NCBI RefSeq assembly: GCF_000143765.1
Contig: NZ_GL379770.1
Span: forward strand, 1,328,903 to 1,392,902
Source of the DNA: Sphingobacterium spiritivorum ATCC 33861
Lineage (GTDB): Bacteria > Bacteroidota > Bacteroidia > Sphingobacteriales > Sphingobacteriaceae
DNA: 64,000 bases
Direction of reading: 5' to 3'
Positions 51,895 through 60,361 of the stretch are shown in pieces. Both the position numbers and the translations under genes were made by a program. The notes under the pieces are model-generated. The model searched no databases. It saw nothing but the letters and a program-made list of their open reading frames with translations, and had not been told where the DNA came from. How positions within the stretch are numbered: the stretch's first letter is position 1; the number at the start of each line of letters is the position of its first letter.

Positions 51895-53196
51895 CTAATT
51901 TTGAATATATCCCTTACTGAGAATTTCCGTTAATTCTTTTCGTGCATTCACATTTGGCAGATCTTTTATGATTTGTAACAATATAGGAGCAGCTTCTCTT
52001 TGTTCTTCTTTTGTTTTGAACGAGTTTTGAAAGCAGGTGAATGTTTCCTGCATATACCCGAATTCTGTTGTACCCTGTTGAAATTCCTCATCACTATACA
52101 TTTTTCCCTTTTCAAAAAGATCATTAAATCCGACAGCCAATGCGCGGAGCTGTTCCTGATCCACTTGTTTACCCTTACGGAGATAATCCGCTATAAAAAG
52201 CCGGAGAGAAGCAAAATACCGGATTGCTTTAACCTTCTGAAGTTCCTCCCCACTAAGATGAGCTGTATTGTTCATAAGACCCCGTGCTATCTCCAACGCA
52301 TCGGAGTAATTTTTTTGGGTATAATACGCAAACTGCATTTTTTCTACAGGGCTTGCATCTGTTACCAATGCGTTGAACAATTTGTGACATATTATGGCAG
52401 AATAGCTATAGATACTGCAGATATTTTCATCCTTAAAAAAAGAATTCAGCATATTAGTCCTTGCCATTTCATCAGCTGACTGACTAATCCACAATTCTTT
52501 TAATCTGGCAATACATGCATCAATTTCTTGCTCACTTAAATCCGGAGAAGTAAGTCTGAATGCATAAGCAATTACAAGTCGTCCCTTTTCATCTTCGGCA
52601 TCTAATGTGACGAAATCATCATTAGCATCATAATTAGCCAAAAACTGTTCGTAGCTTTCTATACATTGCTGATATAGCTTTTTGGCCATATAGCATCTTC
52701 CGTACAGGGTTAGAAAAGCATTGTTTTTTTCGACCTTTGCGTTATCCATTATTTTCAGACATTCATCATATTTTCCCAGATTCTGAGCCATAGATGCAGC
52801 ATTCCATAGTTGGATGCCGGAATCTTCCATTATGGAATATGCTTTTATCGCATATTCGTATGCTTTTTCATTATCCTGAAGATTAGAGAAGCAGGCAGAT
52901 AGATTGGTGTAATATAAAGCTATATTTTCTTTGTCTTCAGGAGCACAGTACAAGGCCGCCAGGCGGAATTTTTCTTTAGCTTTCTGAAAGTCCTTTAGTT
53001 CATACTGGCATAAACCTGCTTTGCATAATATATAGCTGTTGTTTTCATCCTGCAGCAAAAGCTTTTCATAAGCCTGCAGCGCTTTTGTGAATTCCTTTTC
53101 TTCATAGAGACTGTCTGCAACAGATAGGGGCAGAGTAGTTTGGGCAGTCAGGGAAAGACTGGTACACACAAAAAAGAAAAGCAGGAGCTGTTTCAT
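51895..53196 (-). CDS. Secreted tetratricopeptide-repeat protein
   Basis: A 433-residue protein with a signal peptide (MKQLLLFFFVCTSLSLTAQ; an ATG three codons upstream is also possible). TPR-like helical repeats dominate the first 200 residues (LYEEKEFTKALQAYEKLLLQDENNSYILCKAGLCQYELKDFQKAKEKFRLAALY, KAYEYAIKAYSIME, LYQQCIESYEQFLANY). The C-terminal half remains helical without clear repeats. It lies 14 bp after the DUF2200 gene on the same strand, so the two may be co-transcribed. It probably scaffolds protein contacts in the periplasm; no partner is evident. Confidence 0.75.
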   Translation of the reverse strand: MKQLLLFFFVCTSLSLTAQTTLPLSVADSLYEEKEFTKALQAYEKLLLQDENNSYILCKAGLCQYELKDFQKAKEKFRLAALYCAPEDKENIALYYTNLSACFSNLQDNEKAYEYAIKAYSIMEDSGIQLWNAASMAQNLGKYDECLKIMDNAKVEKNNAFLTLYGRCYMAKKLYQQCIESYEQFLANYDANDDFVTLDAEDEKGRLVIAYAFRLTSPDLSEQEIDACIARLKELWISQSADEMARTNMLNSFFKDENICSIYSYSAIICHKLFNALVTDASPVEKMQFAYYTQKNYSDALEIARGLMNNTAHLSGEELQKVKAIRYFASLRLFIADYLRKGKQVDQEQLRALAVGFNDLFEKGKMYSDEEFQQGTTEFGYMQETFTCFQNSFKTKEEQREAAPILLQIIKDLPNVNARKELTEILSKGYIQN

Positions 53197-53210
53197 CATG
53201 ATCAATACAT

Positions 53211-53561
53211 TTACTTGCGTAGAATTTTTTCCATCGCTTTACCCTTTGCCAGTTCATCTATGAGTTTATCCAGATAACGGACCTGCTGCATAAGCTTGTC
53301 TTCTATCTCTTCGACCCGATATCCACATATTACTCCTGATATTTTCGAAACATTAGGATTGATCTGCGGTGCTTCAGCAAAGAAAATTTCAAAATTGGTT
53401 TTATTATCGATCTGCTTTTGCAGGCTTTCAGCAGTATATCCTGTAAGCCAGCAAATGATTTCATCCACTTCAGCTTTGGTACGGCCTTTTTTTTCTGCTT
53501 TCTGAATATAGTGCGGATATACACCTGCAAATGACATTTTATATACTCTTGAATTATCCAT
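53211..53561 (-). CDS. DUF2200 family protein
   Basis: A 116-residue cytoplasmic protein matching the DUF2200 pattern: [38 protein letters not shown], then a helix, [58 protein letters not shown]. The family is widespread and conserved but has no assigned function that I know. Its length is typical. Confidence 0.85.
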   Translation of the reverse strand: MDNSRVYKMSFAGVYPHYIQKAEKKGRTKAEVDEIICWLTGYTAESLQKQIDNKTNFEIFFAEAPQINPNVSKISGVICGYRVEEIEDKLMQQVRYLDKLIDELAKGKAMEKILRK

Positions 53562-53631
53562 GTTGAATAGTATTGTTGATCCTGTTTTGATTTTTGTTCC
53601 ATTCTCCCGTATAACGGAGAGAACACCATAA

Positions 53632-54300
53632 TCAGTTTTTGTTTGCAGAGCTGTTTAGTTCTTCCAGTGAATTGTCTAACCAACGCTCATACCAGTCCAG
53701 AAACCGGATCCGTTCTGTATTGCCCAATTCTACAGAAGGGTAGAGGCCTGCATCATTAGTCCGGTCATCCGTCCAGATATTGCCTTTTTCATCTCCGTTT
53801 ACAATAAGGCTGATATAGACTCCGCAGCCATAGTCCGCAATATATAATCGTCCGTAATCGTGTTCTTCAGCACCGATAAGATCCCACTTTTCATCAAACA
53901 GTTTTTCTTCCAGTTCTTCATCTCCGGCCTCATATGCCTCTTCTATGCGGTCGTACAGCTCCGCTAATTCTTCTTCCACATTCCAGGCTTCTGTATGTGG
54001 GAAGGGCTTTGAGAGATTAAAATAAGTAACATTACCGGCATTATCCGAAAGATTTATAAGACTTTCCGACAAAGGGAATATACCGTAGAACGGACCTGCT
54101 CCGCCATTGCCCATCTGTGTCAGAAACAACACATAATCCTCAGGTAACTTTACCTCATTTTCTGACTCAAACACTCTGATCTCCTCTATAGAGAGGGGAG
54201 CATGCAAAGTATACATGTGACTTTCCGCTCCGAAAAGTTCCAGGTCAGTATCTGATTCCTTTAATTGCTGAAGTTTAGTCTTTATTCTTTCTATTTGCAT
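53632..54300 (-). CDS. SMI1/KNR4 family protein
   Basis: A 222-residue cytoplasmic protein with the SMI1/KNR4 signature: [40 protein letters not shown] (about 38-78), followed by an acidic helical insert ([31 protein letters not shown]) and [39 protein letters not shown]. The family includes immunity proteins against contact-dependent toxins as well as general regulators. No toxin gene is adjacent; the toxin remnant is 2.5 kb away. Confidence 0.85.
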   Translation of the reverse strand: MQIERIKTKLQQLKESDTDLELFGAESHMYTLHAPLSIEEIRVFESENEVKLPEDYVLFLTQMGNGGAGPFYGIFPLSESLINLSDNAGNVTYFNLSKPFPHTEAWNVEEELAELYDRIEEAYEAGDEELEEKLFDEKWDLIGAEEHDYGRLYIADYGCGVYISLIVNGDEKGNIWTDDRTNDAGLYPSVELGNTERIRFLDWYERWLDNSLEELNSSANKN

Positions 54301-54482
54301 ACTATGTGCATTTGGAAACCTAAATATAATGAAATTACGGATTTATGAAAGGAGAGGCTGTATCGGAAATACTAGTGCTTTAAAGTGTCCTGATTTATCC
54401 TGAATCGTTCATTTCGGATTATGTAATACAACAGTCCACAATCTTTCGACTGTGAACAATTGCGACACATAATTTCAGAAAA

Positions 54483-54659
54483 TCATTTTTCTAAAATAAA
54501 CTTCACACCAACAATTAGCATTATAATAACAGCTATAATATACTTTATCTTAATCGGATAATTCTTTCTGTAACTTATGTAAATACCTCCGGCCATAATC
54601 ACCGCTATAGCAATGATAACCCATCCAAAATTAAATCCGCTTCCAAGTTCTATATGCAT
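54483..54659 (-). CDS. Small two-helix membrane protein
   Basis: A 58-residue protein (MHIELGSGFNFGW...) with two predicted membrane helices (VIIAIAVIMAGGIYISY and YIIAVIIMLIVGVKFIL) and a positively charged loop between them. It follows the lipoprotein gene by 25 bp. The family is not recognised; the compact pattern and tight spacing argue that it is real. Confidence 0.55.
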   Translation of the reverse strand: MHIELGSGFNFGWVIIAIAVIMAGGIYISYRKNYPIKIKYIIAVIIMLIVGVKFILEK

Positions 54660-54684
54660 GATATACAATTTAAGGTTAGCTCTT

Positions 54685-55188
54685 TTAGTCTTTCTCTATC
54701 GTGACATCTGTCAGTTTATAAGCAAAGTTGTCTGTACGGCGTTCGCTTTCTTCTTTTTCAAGCTCATTATACGATACCGTACCGCTGATCTTAAACTGTG
54801 TATGCTCATCCAGATTATACTTATTACCGTCCTTGTCGTATATATAGAAATCTTTGAGTGTATAGTTTTTCTGATCATCAGCAATATCCATCACAACAGT
54901 ATTTTTGTCTGTACCGATAGGTAAAACAACATCTGTCACAATAAATTTTTCAGAGCTTATAGCGTGTGGTTTCACGACAAAGTGCATTCCTAATGTCTTG
55001 GATCTGCTGGAAGCAAAAGTGAATGAAGGTGCATCAAATTCACCTGTCAGTTCTATTTTCTTATTTTGATTTTCGTAATTAGACTCCAGTGATTTTACGG
55101 TGTCTACTGAAGAACCATTGCAGGAAGATAACCATACAGCGCCTACAGCGGTAATAAATAAAGCCGGAAAAATAGATTTTGTTTTCAT
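54685..55188 (-). CDS. Lipoprotein of unknown function
   Basis: A 167-residue lipoprotein (signal ending LSSC, Cys23). The mature part is beta-rich (KIELTGEFDAPSFTFASSRSKTLGMHFVVKP, KNYTLKDFYIYDKDGNKYNLDEHTQFKISGTVSYNEL), possibly one Ig-like or OB-like domain. It is followed by the small membrane protein gene as a two-gene unit. I do not recognise the family. Confidence 0.68.
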   Translation of the reverse strand: MKTKSIFPALFITAVGAVWLSSCNGSSVDTVKSLESNYENQNKKIELTGEFDAPSFTFASSRSKTLGMHFVVKPHAISSEKFIVTDVVLPIGTDKNTVVMDIADDQKNYTLKDFYIYDKDGNKYNLDEHTQFKISGTVSYNELEKEESERRTDNFAYKLTDVTIEKD

Positions 55189-55629
55189 AGTGTATTAGCT
55201 TTCAGTTGTTTATAATGTCAAATATAGTGAACAAATAATCAGGAAATATAGCGGATTAAAATTTGCAGCAATTGGACGTATATTCGTATGAAAAATGAAT
55301 ATTTCTGTGAGAGGCTACCATAGGCCTGTAGAAATATTATGGGTAAGGACATAAGTAAGATAGATACCGGCGGATAGGGCAGGTGCAATTTACGACCATA
55401 ATAACACAAAACGTCTGCGGAAGTCCGCATCAGCAATTCAGCATCTGCAAAATCTGGTATCCGGCTATTGAAAACAGCTGGCGTGGCGCCAACTTACGCA
55501 ACATTTTTTGATACTTATAAAATGTTGGAGTTCAATGATAACTGCGTACTGTTATTTTTTTCTACAGATTCTATTGATGTCATATCGAATAGACATTTAA
55601 AAAAAAGTTGTAGGGACTACTCAAATTAT
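55189..55629. other. 441-bp gap with hairpins and a remnant of a third immunity-like gene
   Basis: No intact gene. TGCGG/CCGCA (in GTCTGCGGAAGTCCGCATC, about 55414-55432) and TGGCG/CGCCA (within 55478-55497) are extragenic hairpins. From 55579 rightwards the DNA copies the start region of the neighbouring immunity-like genes: an ATG at 55583 (minus strand), preceded by the same AATGTCTATTCGATATGAC context as the gene at 56175, then a diverged 22-codon frame ending in a stop. Confidence 0.5.
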
Positions 55630-56222
55630 TTACAAATCATCATCATAGCCTATTGTTGAAGCATAAAAATCAACATACTTCTTATTGTTTCCGAAGTAGG
55701 CATTAATATAGATCATGAAAGTTTTCTCCAGAGATCTTTTTTGTTGATTATCTAAAGCATGAATTCTATTATTTTGGAATTTATGTACTTCAAAAAGAAG
55801 ATCCAAAAATATTTTATCATTAGGAGCGCAATAAAATGTAATCGAATCTCCATATACATAATAAGTAAATACCTCTTTGGTATCCATATCAAAACCTAAA
55901 CGATCTCCAACTCCATCCCAACCAAAAAATATTGAATTATCATCTTCAAAAAGATCCTTATCAAAATGAATTTCTACTACACGAAATAATTCCAGATCAT
56001 AGTTTAGAACTAAGTTTAAGATTTCATTACCATGCTCCACATATTCCTTGGAAAGTTCGGGTATAATAGTCTCTTTCAACATATCTTTTACATACCCCTC
56101 ACTGTAATTTTCTCTAAGATAATCAATCGAAATTTGGGTTTCGTTGATATTTTTTACAAATTCCTTTGCTGTCATATCGAATAGACATTTAAAAAAGTTA
56201 TGAGAACTACTCAAATTATTTA
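55579..56222. repeat. Direct repeats marking tandem duplication of an immunity-like gene
   Basis: A 26-bp block GTCATATCGAATAGACATTT + A6 occurs at 55579-55604 and 56171-56196. Each copy is followed by a diverged GTT...AGAACTACTCAAATTATTTA-type stretch that contains the end of an immunity-like gene. The repeats bracket one gene unit of about 592 bp, consistent with tandem duplication. Confidence 0.65.
55630..56175 (-). CDS. Immunity-like protein, tandem paralog 2
   Basis: A 181-residue acidic cytoplasmic protein. The start at 56175 (MTAKEFVKNINETQIS) is chosen by alignment with the paralog; an ATG 13 codons upstream lies in the repeat. It is nearly collinear with the upstream paralog: VEHGNEILNLVLNYDL, FDKDLFEDDNSIFFGWDGVGDRLGFD, YGDSITFYCAPNDKIFLDLLFEVHKF, KKYVDFYAS(T)IGY. 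Small acidic duplicated genes directly behind a toxin C-terminus are typical of polymorphic-toxin immunity clusters. Function by context only; the domain family was not recognised. Confidence 0.68.
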   Translation of the reverse strand: MTAKEFVKNINETQISIDYLRENYSEGYVKDMLKETIIPELSKEYVEHGNEILNLVLNYDLELFRVVEIHFDKDLFEDDNSIFFGWDGVGDRLGFDMDTKEVFTYYVYGDSITFYCAPNDKIFLDLLFEVHKFQNNRIHALDNQQKRSLEKTFMIYINAYFGNNKKYVDFYASTIGYDDDL

Positions 56223-56771
56223 TAATTCATCTTCTTCTTCGTATCCAATGACTGAAGCATAAAAATCAACATACTTCTTGTTGTTTCCGAAGTAGGCATT
56301 AATATAGATCATAAAAGTTTTTTTTAAAGATTCTGCCTGTTGGTTATCTATATCATAAATCCTATTATTATGAAATTTATGCAACTCAAAAAGAAGGTCT
56401 AAAAATATACTATCATTAGGAGCGCAATAATGAGTAATAGAGTCTCCATAAATATAATAAGTAAATACTTCACCATTATCTGTATAAAATCCTAAGCGAT
56501 CGTTAACTACATTCCAACCAAAAAATATTGAATTATTATCTTTAAAAAGATCCTTATCAAAATTCAAATTAACGACCCTAAACTTACTTAGATCATAATT
56601 AAGAACTAAATTTAAGATTTCGTTTCCATGTTCTACAAATGGTTTAGAGAGTGTCGGTATATTACTCTCAATGATTACATCTCTTACAAAACCTTCACTA
56701 TAATTCTTTTTTAGATAGTCTTGTGAAATTTGGGTTTCGTTAATATTTTTTACAAATTCCTTTGCTGTCAT
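56220..56771 (-). CDS. Immunity-like protein, tandem paralog 1
   Basis: A 183-residue acidic protein starting one base after the stop of the toxin fragment (TAG-T-ATG on the minus strand), implying coupled translation in the original locus. It is strongly similar to the paralog at 55630-56175 over its whole length, with most differences in the first 50 residues (DYLKKNYSEGFVRDVIIESNIPTLSKPF) and around NVVNDRLGFYTDNGE. The predicted role is neutralisation of the adjacent toxin domain. The codons are strongly AT-biased by eye. Confidence 0.68.
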   Translation of the reverse strand: MTAKEFVKNINETQISQDYLKKNYSEGFVRDVIIESNIPTLSKPFVEHGNEILNLVLNYDLSKFRVVNLNFDKDLFKDNNSIFFGWNVVNDRLGFYTDNGEVFTYYIYGDSITHYCAPNDSIFLDLLFELHKFHNNRIYDIDNQQAESLKKTFMIYINAYFGNNKKYVDFYASVIGYEEEDEL

Positions 56772-56772
56772 A

Positions 56773-57369
56773 CTATAATAATTTTAATTCCTGATGTCCT
56801 ATTGTTCTTTTATTGATAACATCAATTTCTTCCCAAAATGTTCCAACTTTCAACACACCCATATATCGCCTTTCATCTTCATCCCATACCGATCCCGCAT
56901 AGGCGTCATATTCTACAATCGCCCGTACTACATTTCCGGAAGCATCCTTTATTTTTTCTATCCTGTACATTTCAAAATAAAACTTATTAATCGGGTGATA
57001 ATACAATACGCCTGTTTTATCAGCACCCTGAAACCAGGTAATCCACGAATCAGGATTACCTGTAAATATATCAACTAAACCCTGAAGAACCATCACACCT
57101 GAAGCTAAAGTATTCATTCTGTTTTTGAGGCCGGAAAGTTTACCGCCATTACGAAACACATGAAGCACTCTGTTCCATTTTAGATGGACTTTATTAGGTA
57201 TGGCATATGCAAATCTTCCCTGACTATGATGATGATGTACCAATTTTTCCCCTTTGTAAGCTTTGGCTGTTTTGTTATATTGAATCCACTTATCATTCAC
57301 AATTGGAGCATTGTATTTTACCTTTACAGCCAGGATTCCTTGTCTGTTGCTAAGTATATAGCTATTCAA
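56773..57369 (-). pseudogene. 5'-truncated polymorphic toxin C-terminal fragment with a His-rich nuclease-like motif
   Basis: A frame of about 198 codons with no ATG before its middle; it opens only with TTG at 57369, and an in-frame TAA lies 15 bp further upstream. The motif LVHHHHSQGRFAYAIPNKVHLKWNRVLH (about 43-70) resembles the His-rich cores of HNH/LHH-type toxin nucleases. The C-terminal part (WITWFQGADKTGVLYYHPINKFYFEMYRIEKI, YMGVLKVGTFWEEIDVINKRTIGHQELKLL) is not recognised. Two immunity-like genes follow directly. In such systems the toxin is the tip of a much larger Rhs- or secretion-associated protein, so this is probably the orphan 3' end of a broken gene. Whether it is still expressed is unknown. 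Confidence 0.6.
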
Positions 57370-57378
57370 AAAAATAGT

Positions 57379-58059
57379 TTTTTTTTAATTAATTCTAAAT
57401 TATCCCAATTTCCAGCCATTGAATATAATCTGACTCAATTTGGTGATGCTCTTATATTTTTATCATTCTTAACTGTTTTTGTTGTACTTGCTCCAAAATT
57501 ATGGGAGGCATTGATAGTAACTTCTCTTATATCATGCCTGTATTCCGGAATTTTAAAAAAGATATTTGCAGTTCCCAGACCTGCAGCGGTTTTTGATGTT
57601 ACGAGCTTTGTGATTATCGGAAAAACATTGACAGGTCATAATAGTCTGCCTTCCGGGCACTCCGTTACTGTTTTCTCTACGCTCACCGTTTTATTGTTTG
57701 CTTTTATTCCTCAGAAATTCTGGCATAAAATCCTGTGGATTTTTTCTATAGTAACCGTTGGATTAGTGTTAATTTTTACCAGAGTGGGAGTGGGGGCACA
57801 CTATCCGATTGATGTAATTGTTGGCGGTATTATCGGATATATTGCAGGGCTTACCGGAATTTTTATTACAAGAAAATATAAAGTCTGTAACTGGATCAAT
57901 TGCAAAAAATATTATCCTGTTTTTATCATACTATTTATTGCATGTTGTATTTCCATATTCAACAAAATAATTCATGAAAATTTGATAATTTTTTATTTTG
58001 CATTCTTTAGCTTAGTATTTTCATTATATAAAACCGTTAGGATATATGTTCAAAAATGA
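57379..58059 (+). pseudogene. 5'-truncated PAP2-family lipid phosphatase
   Basis: Family-like sequence begins at about 57379 (FFLINSKLSQFPAIEYNLTQFGDAL) and runs to the stop, with about six membrane helices. All three PAP2 motifs are intact: KKIFAVPRPAA, PSGHS and RVGVGAHYPID. The frame has no Met codon in the whole family-like part. The only ATGs are in sequence antisense to the toxin fragment, so the true start and first helix appear to be lost. It overlaps the phosphoethanolamine transferase gene by 14 bp, as an operon partner. PAP2 enzymes of this kind remove phosphate from lipid A or undecaprenyl pyrophosphate. Expression from a non-ATG start or from the upstream antisense ATGs cannot be excluded. 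Confidence 0.65.
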
Positions 58060-59563
58060 TATAAAACTTACTCATTTTGTTTTATTAATAAGCCTTCTCA
58101 ATTTTCTGTTCTTTCATTATCCGTTTTTCACTTTTGTTTTTAATAATGTTGATTATACTAGCTTCAGCAGCATTTTAATGATTGTAAGTCTGGTCATTCT
58201 GATGCTCGTGGCCAACGCTTTTGTTTTTTACCTTTTTTGCTTTTTATCGCATATTTTCGGAAAATTATTATTGGTTATTACCTTTCTTATTAACGCTGTC
58301 GCTGTTTATTTTATTAACACCTACAATGTTATTATGGATGAAAGTATGGTAGGGAATATCCTCAATACCAACTATTCGGAATCCAGTAGCTTCTTTTCGT
58401 TTAAATTGGTATTATATATTCTTTTGCTGGGAGTCCTTCCAAGTATTTACATCATCAAAGCCAAAATTGTAAAGGAGACTTTAAAAAGATTTTCTATCAC
58501 CGTTTTAGCTGCTCTTTCATTTATCCTTGTTGTGATATTTTTAAATGCAAGTAACTGGCTGTGGATTGACAAAAATTCAAAAACATTAGGCGGTCTTGCC
58601 ATGCCCTGGTCTTACTCGGTAAATATTTCTCTTTTTTATATTCATAAAAGTCAAAAGAATAAAAAGGAAATCAGGCTGCCAGATGCTACAATAAAGGATA
58701 ATGTTAAATCTGTTGTCATACTGGTGATCGGAGAATCAGCAAGAAGCGCAAATTTTTCTCTCTACGGATACAAAAAGGATACAAATCCATTGCTTTCCAA
58801 AATACCTGATGTAATGCATTTCAATGCGAATTCCAGTGCTACATACACAACGGCTGGTGTCAAAAGTATTCTGGAGTATAAAGATGTTGGTGATTTGTAT
58901 GAAATTTTACCCAATTATCTGGACCGGAATAATGTCGAAGTGATCTGGAGAACAACTAACTGGGGTGAACCTCCCGTACATATTAAAAATTATCAGGATG
59001 GAAACTTTTTAGCGAAAACATGTAAAGGTGAAGGTTGTAATTATGATGAGATCCTTATAACAGATCTAAAAGAACAGATACTAGCCAGCAAAAAGAACAA
59101 AAATCTGATTATCCTGCATACAAGTACAAGTCACGGTCCATCGTACAGCAAAAAATATCCAGTGCAGTTTGAGGTTTTTAAGCCGGTCTGCAATAGCGTT
59201 GAGTTGGGGAAATGTTCGCAGACAGAACTTATTAATGCTTATGATAATACAATTGTTTATACCGACTACATTTTATCTAAAATCATTGAGGATTTGAAAC
59301 AATTGAAAGAGTATAAGAGCGCTATGATCTTTGTATCTGATCATGGTGAATCCTTAGGTGAAAAGAATCTTTACATGCATGGATTACCCATGAGCATGGC
59401 CCCAAAAGAACAGTATGAAATTCCCTTTATCGTCTGGACTGACGGATCAAGACAACTTAAACCTAATAATATGTTGACTCAGCATCATGTATTTCACAGT
59501 GTGCTAAGTTTTTTAAACATACAAAGTCCTGTATTCGATGAAAAGATGAACATTTTTAAATAA
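58046..59563 (+). CDS. EptA/MCR-family lipid A phosphoethanolamine transferase
   Basis: An inner-membrane enzyme that adds phosphoethanolamine to lipid A and lowers polymyxin binding. The 505-residue protein has five N-terminal membrane helices and a periplasmic sulfatase-fold domain. Active-site residues fit MCR/EptA: Glu230 (IGESARSANFSLYGY), nucleophile Thr269 (39 residues later, as in MCR-1), His363 (TSTSHGPSY), Asp432-His433 (SDHGES) and His445. Two disulfide pairs are present (Cys326-Cys331 and Cys382-Cys390). The pair flanking the nucleophile in MCR-1 (Cys281-Cys291) is missing: those positions are Ala265 and Ile275. It is co-transcribed with the broken PAP2 gene. AT-rich codons suggest acquisition. 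Confidence 0.88.
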   Translation: MFKNDIKLTHFVLLISLLNFLFFHYPFFTFVFNNVDYTSFSSILMIVSLVILMLVANAFVFYLFCFLSHIFGKLLLVITFLINAVAVYFINTYNVIMDESMVGNILNTNYSESSSFFSFKLVLYILLLGVLPSIYIIKAKIVKETLKRFSITVLAALSFILVVIFLNASNWLWIDKNSKTLGGLAMPWSYSVNISLFYIHKSQKNKKEIRLPDATIKDNVKSVVILVIGESARSANFSLYGYKKDTNPLLSKIPDVMHFNANSSATYTTAGVKSILEYKDVGDLYEILPNYLDRNNVEVIWRTTNWGEPPVHIKNYQDGNFLAKTCKGEGCNYDEILITDLKEQILASKKNKNLIILHTSTSHGPSYSKKYPVQFEVFKPVCNSVELGKCSQTELINAYDNTIVYTDYILSKIIEDLKQLKEYKSAMIFVSDHGESLGEKNLYMHGLPMSMAPKEQYEIPFIVWTDGSRQLKPNNMLTQHHVFHSVLSFLNIQSPVFDEKMNIFK

Positions 59564-59617
59564 TCGGATAGAGCTTAAAAAGATTATCTTAAGAAAATGT
59601 AATTGATGAGTCGCTTA

Positions 59618-60268
59618 TCAGGAAACCAATAGTTTGTCTGTTGCAATCTTGCTTAAGACAACAGGTTTGCCTTCCTGAATACGCACTGTCATGTTGCCAT
59701 CAAATGCTTCTTTACTCAGCACATTTATTTCGGCTGTGAGATGGATATTTTTAGAATTGAGGTATTGTAAAAACTCCTGAGAGGAATCTCCGATTGCCAT
59801 TAGTCTGACTACAGAGCCGGAAGCAATCTCTGTAAGTGATTTATATTTGGGGCTTACGACTTTTCCATTGATGTCCGGTATGGGAGAGCCGTGCGGATCA
59901 AATTTGGGAAATCCCAGTAATTCATCCATTTTATCAAAAAACTTGGTCGATTGTATATGTTCGATCTGTTCCGCAATCTCATGTACTTCTTCCCATCCGA
60001 AGCCCATCATTCTGGCAAGGAACATCTCGGTCAGCCTATGTTTACGCAGGATCATGGAAGCCTCTTTTTTACCCGGATCTGTCAGACGAATCGGTTTGTA
60101 GCTTTCATAATGTACAAGACCCTTTTCTGCAAATTTCTTGATCATACCATTGACAGTAGGCATCTTCAGATTGAGTCGCTTGCTCAGTTCATTGATACTG
60201 ACCTCTCCGTGACTATTTTCAAGGGATAACATGGATTTGAGATAATTCTCTTCTGCAGCTGAATACAT
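59618..60268 (-). CDS. DtxR/MntR-family metal-dependent repressor with FeoA-like C-terminal domain
   Basis: A 216-residue regulator (start at 60268, MYSAAEENYLKSML). A winged helix (8-65), a dimerisation/metal domain and an SH3/FeoA-like C-terminal domain (about 140-216; GSVVRLMAIGDSSQEFLQYL) give the DtxR/IdeR architecture. Metal ligand positions show His77, Glu81, His96, Glu100, Glu103 and His104. Glu100 replaces the DtxR Cys102, as in manganese-sensing MntR. Asn8 sits where MntR has Asp8 and DtxR has Met10, and Lys11 where MntR has Glu11. The metal could be Mn(II) or Fe(II). It is divergent from a TonB-receptor operon with a palindromic operator in the gap, its likely target. Confidence 0.9.
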   Translation of the reverse strand: MYSAAEENYLKSMLSLENSHGEVSINELSKRLNLKMPTVNGMIKKFAEKGLVHYESYKPIRLTDPGKKEASMILRKHRLTEMFLARMMGFGWEEVHEIAEQIEHIQSTKFFDKMDELLGFPKFDPHGSPIPDINGKVVSPKYKSLTEIASGSVVRLMAIGDSSQEFLQYLNSKNIHLTAEINVLSKEAFDGNMTVRIQEGKPVVLSKIATDKLLVS

Positions 60269-60330
60269 ATCCAAAAATACAAAAAATATAAATATACCGA
60301 ATATCATCATTGTTAGTTTTTGATAAAATA

Positions 60331-60361
60331 TTTGTTAGTTTACACTAACTTTGTATATTTG
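60331..60361 (+). promoter_or_regulatory. Promoter with an embedded DtxR/MntR-like operator
   Basis: TTTG (60331-60334), 19 nt, TATATTTG (60354-60361) form an exact Bacteroidota promoter. Between them lies the inverted repeat GTTAGT-TTAC-ACTAAC (60334-60349). A further half-site TGTTAGTTTT (from 60311) lies upstream and AACTAAT (60366-60372) downstream. The start codon is 15 nt after the -7 element, so the leader is about 10 nt. Confidence 0.72.

Noticed and set aside
52000..52479. 159-codon plus-strand open frame
   Set aside because: Antisense to the TPR gene; the product is a His/Phe/Cys-rich shadow without motifs.
57184..57378. N-terminal extension of the PAP2 frame starting at the ATG at 57184
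   Set aside because: This part is antisense to the toxin fragment and reads as shadow sequence (MMMMYQFFPFVSFGCF...); family-like sequence begins only at about 57379.
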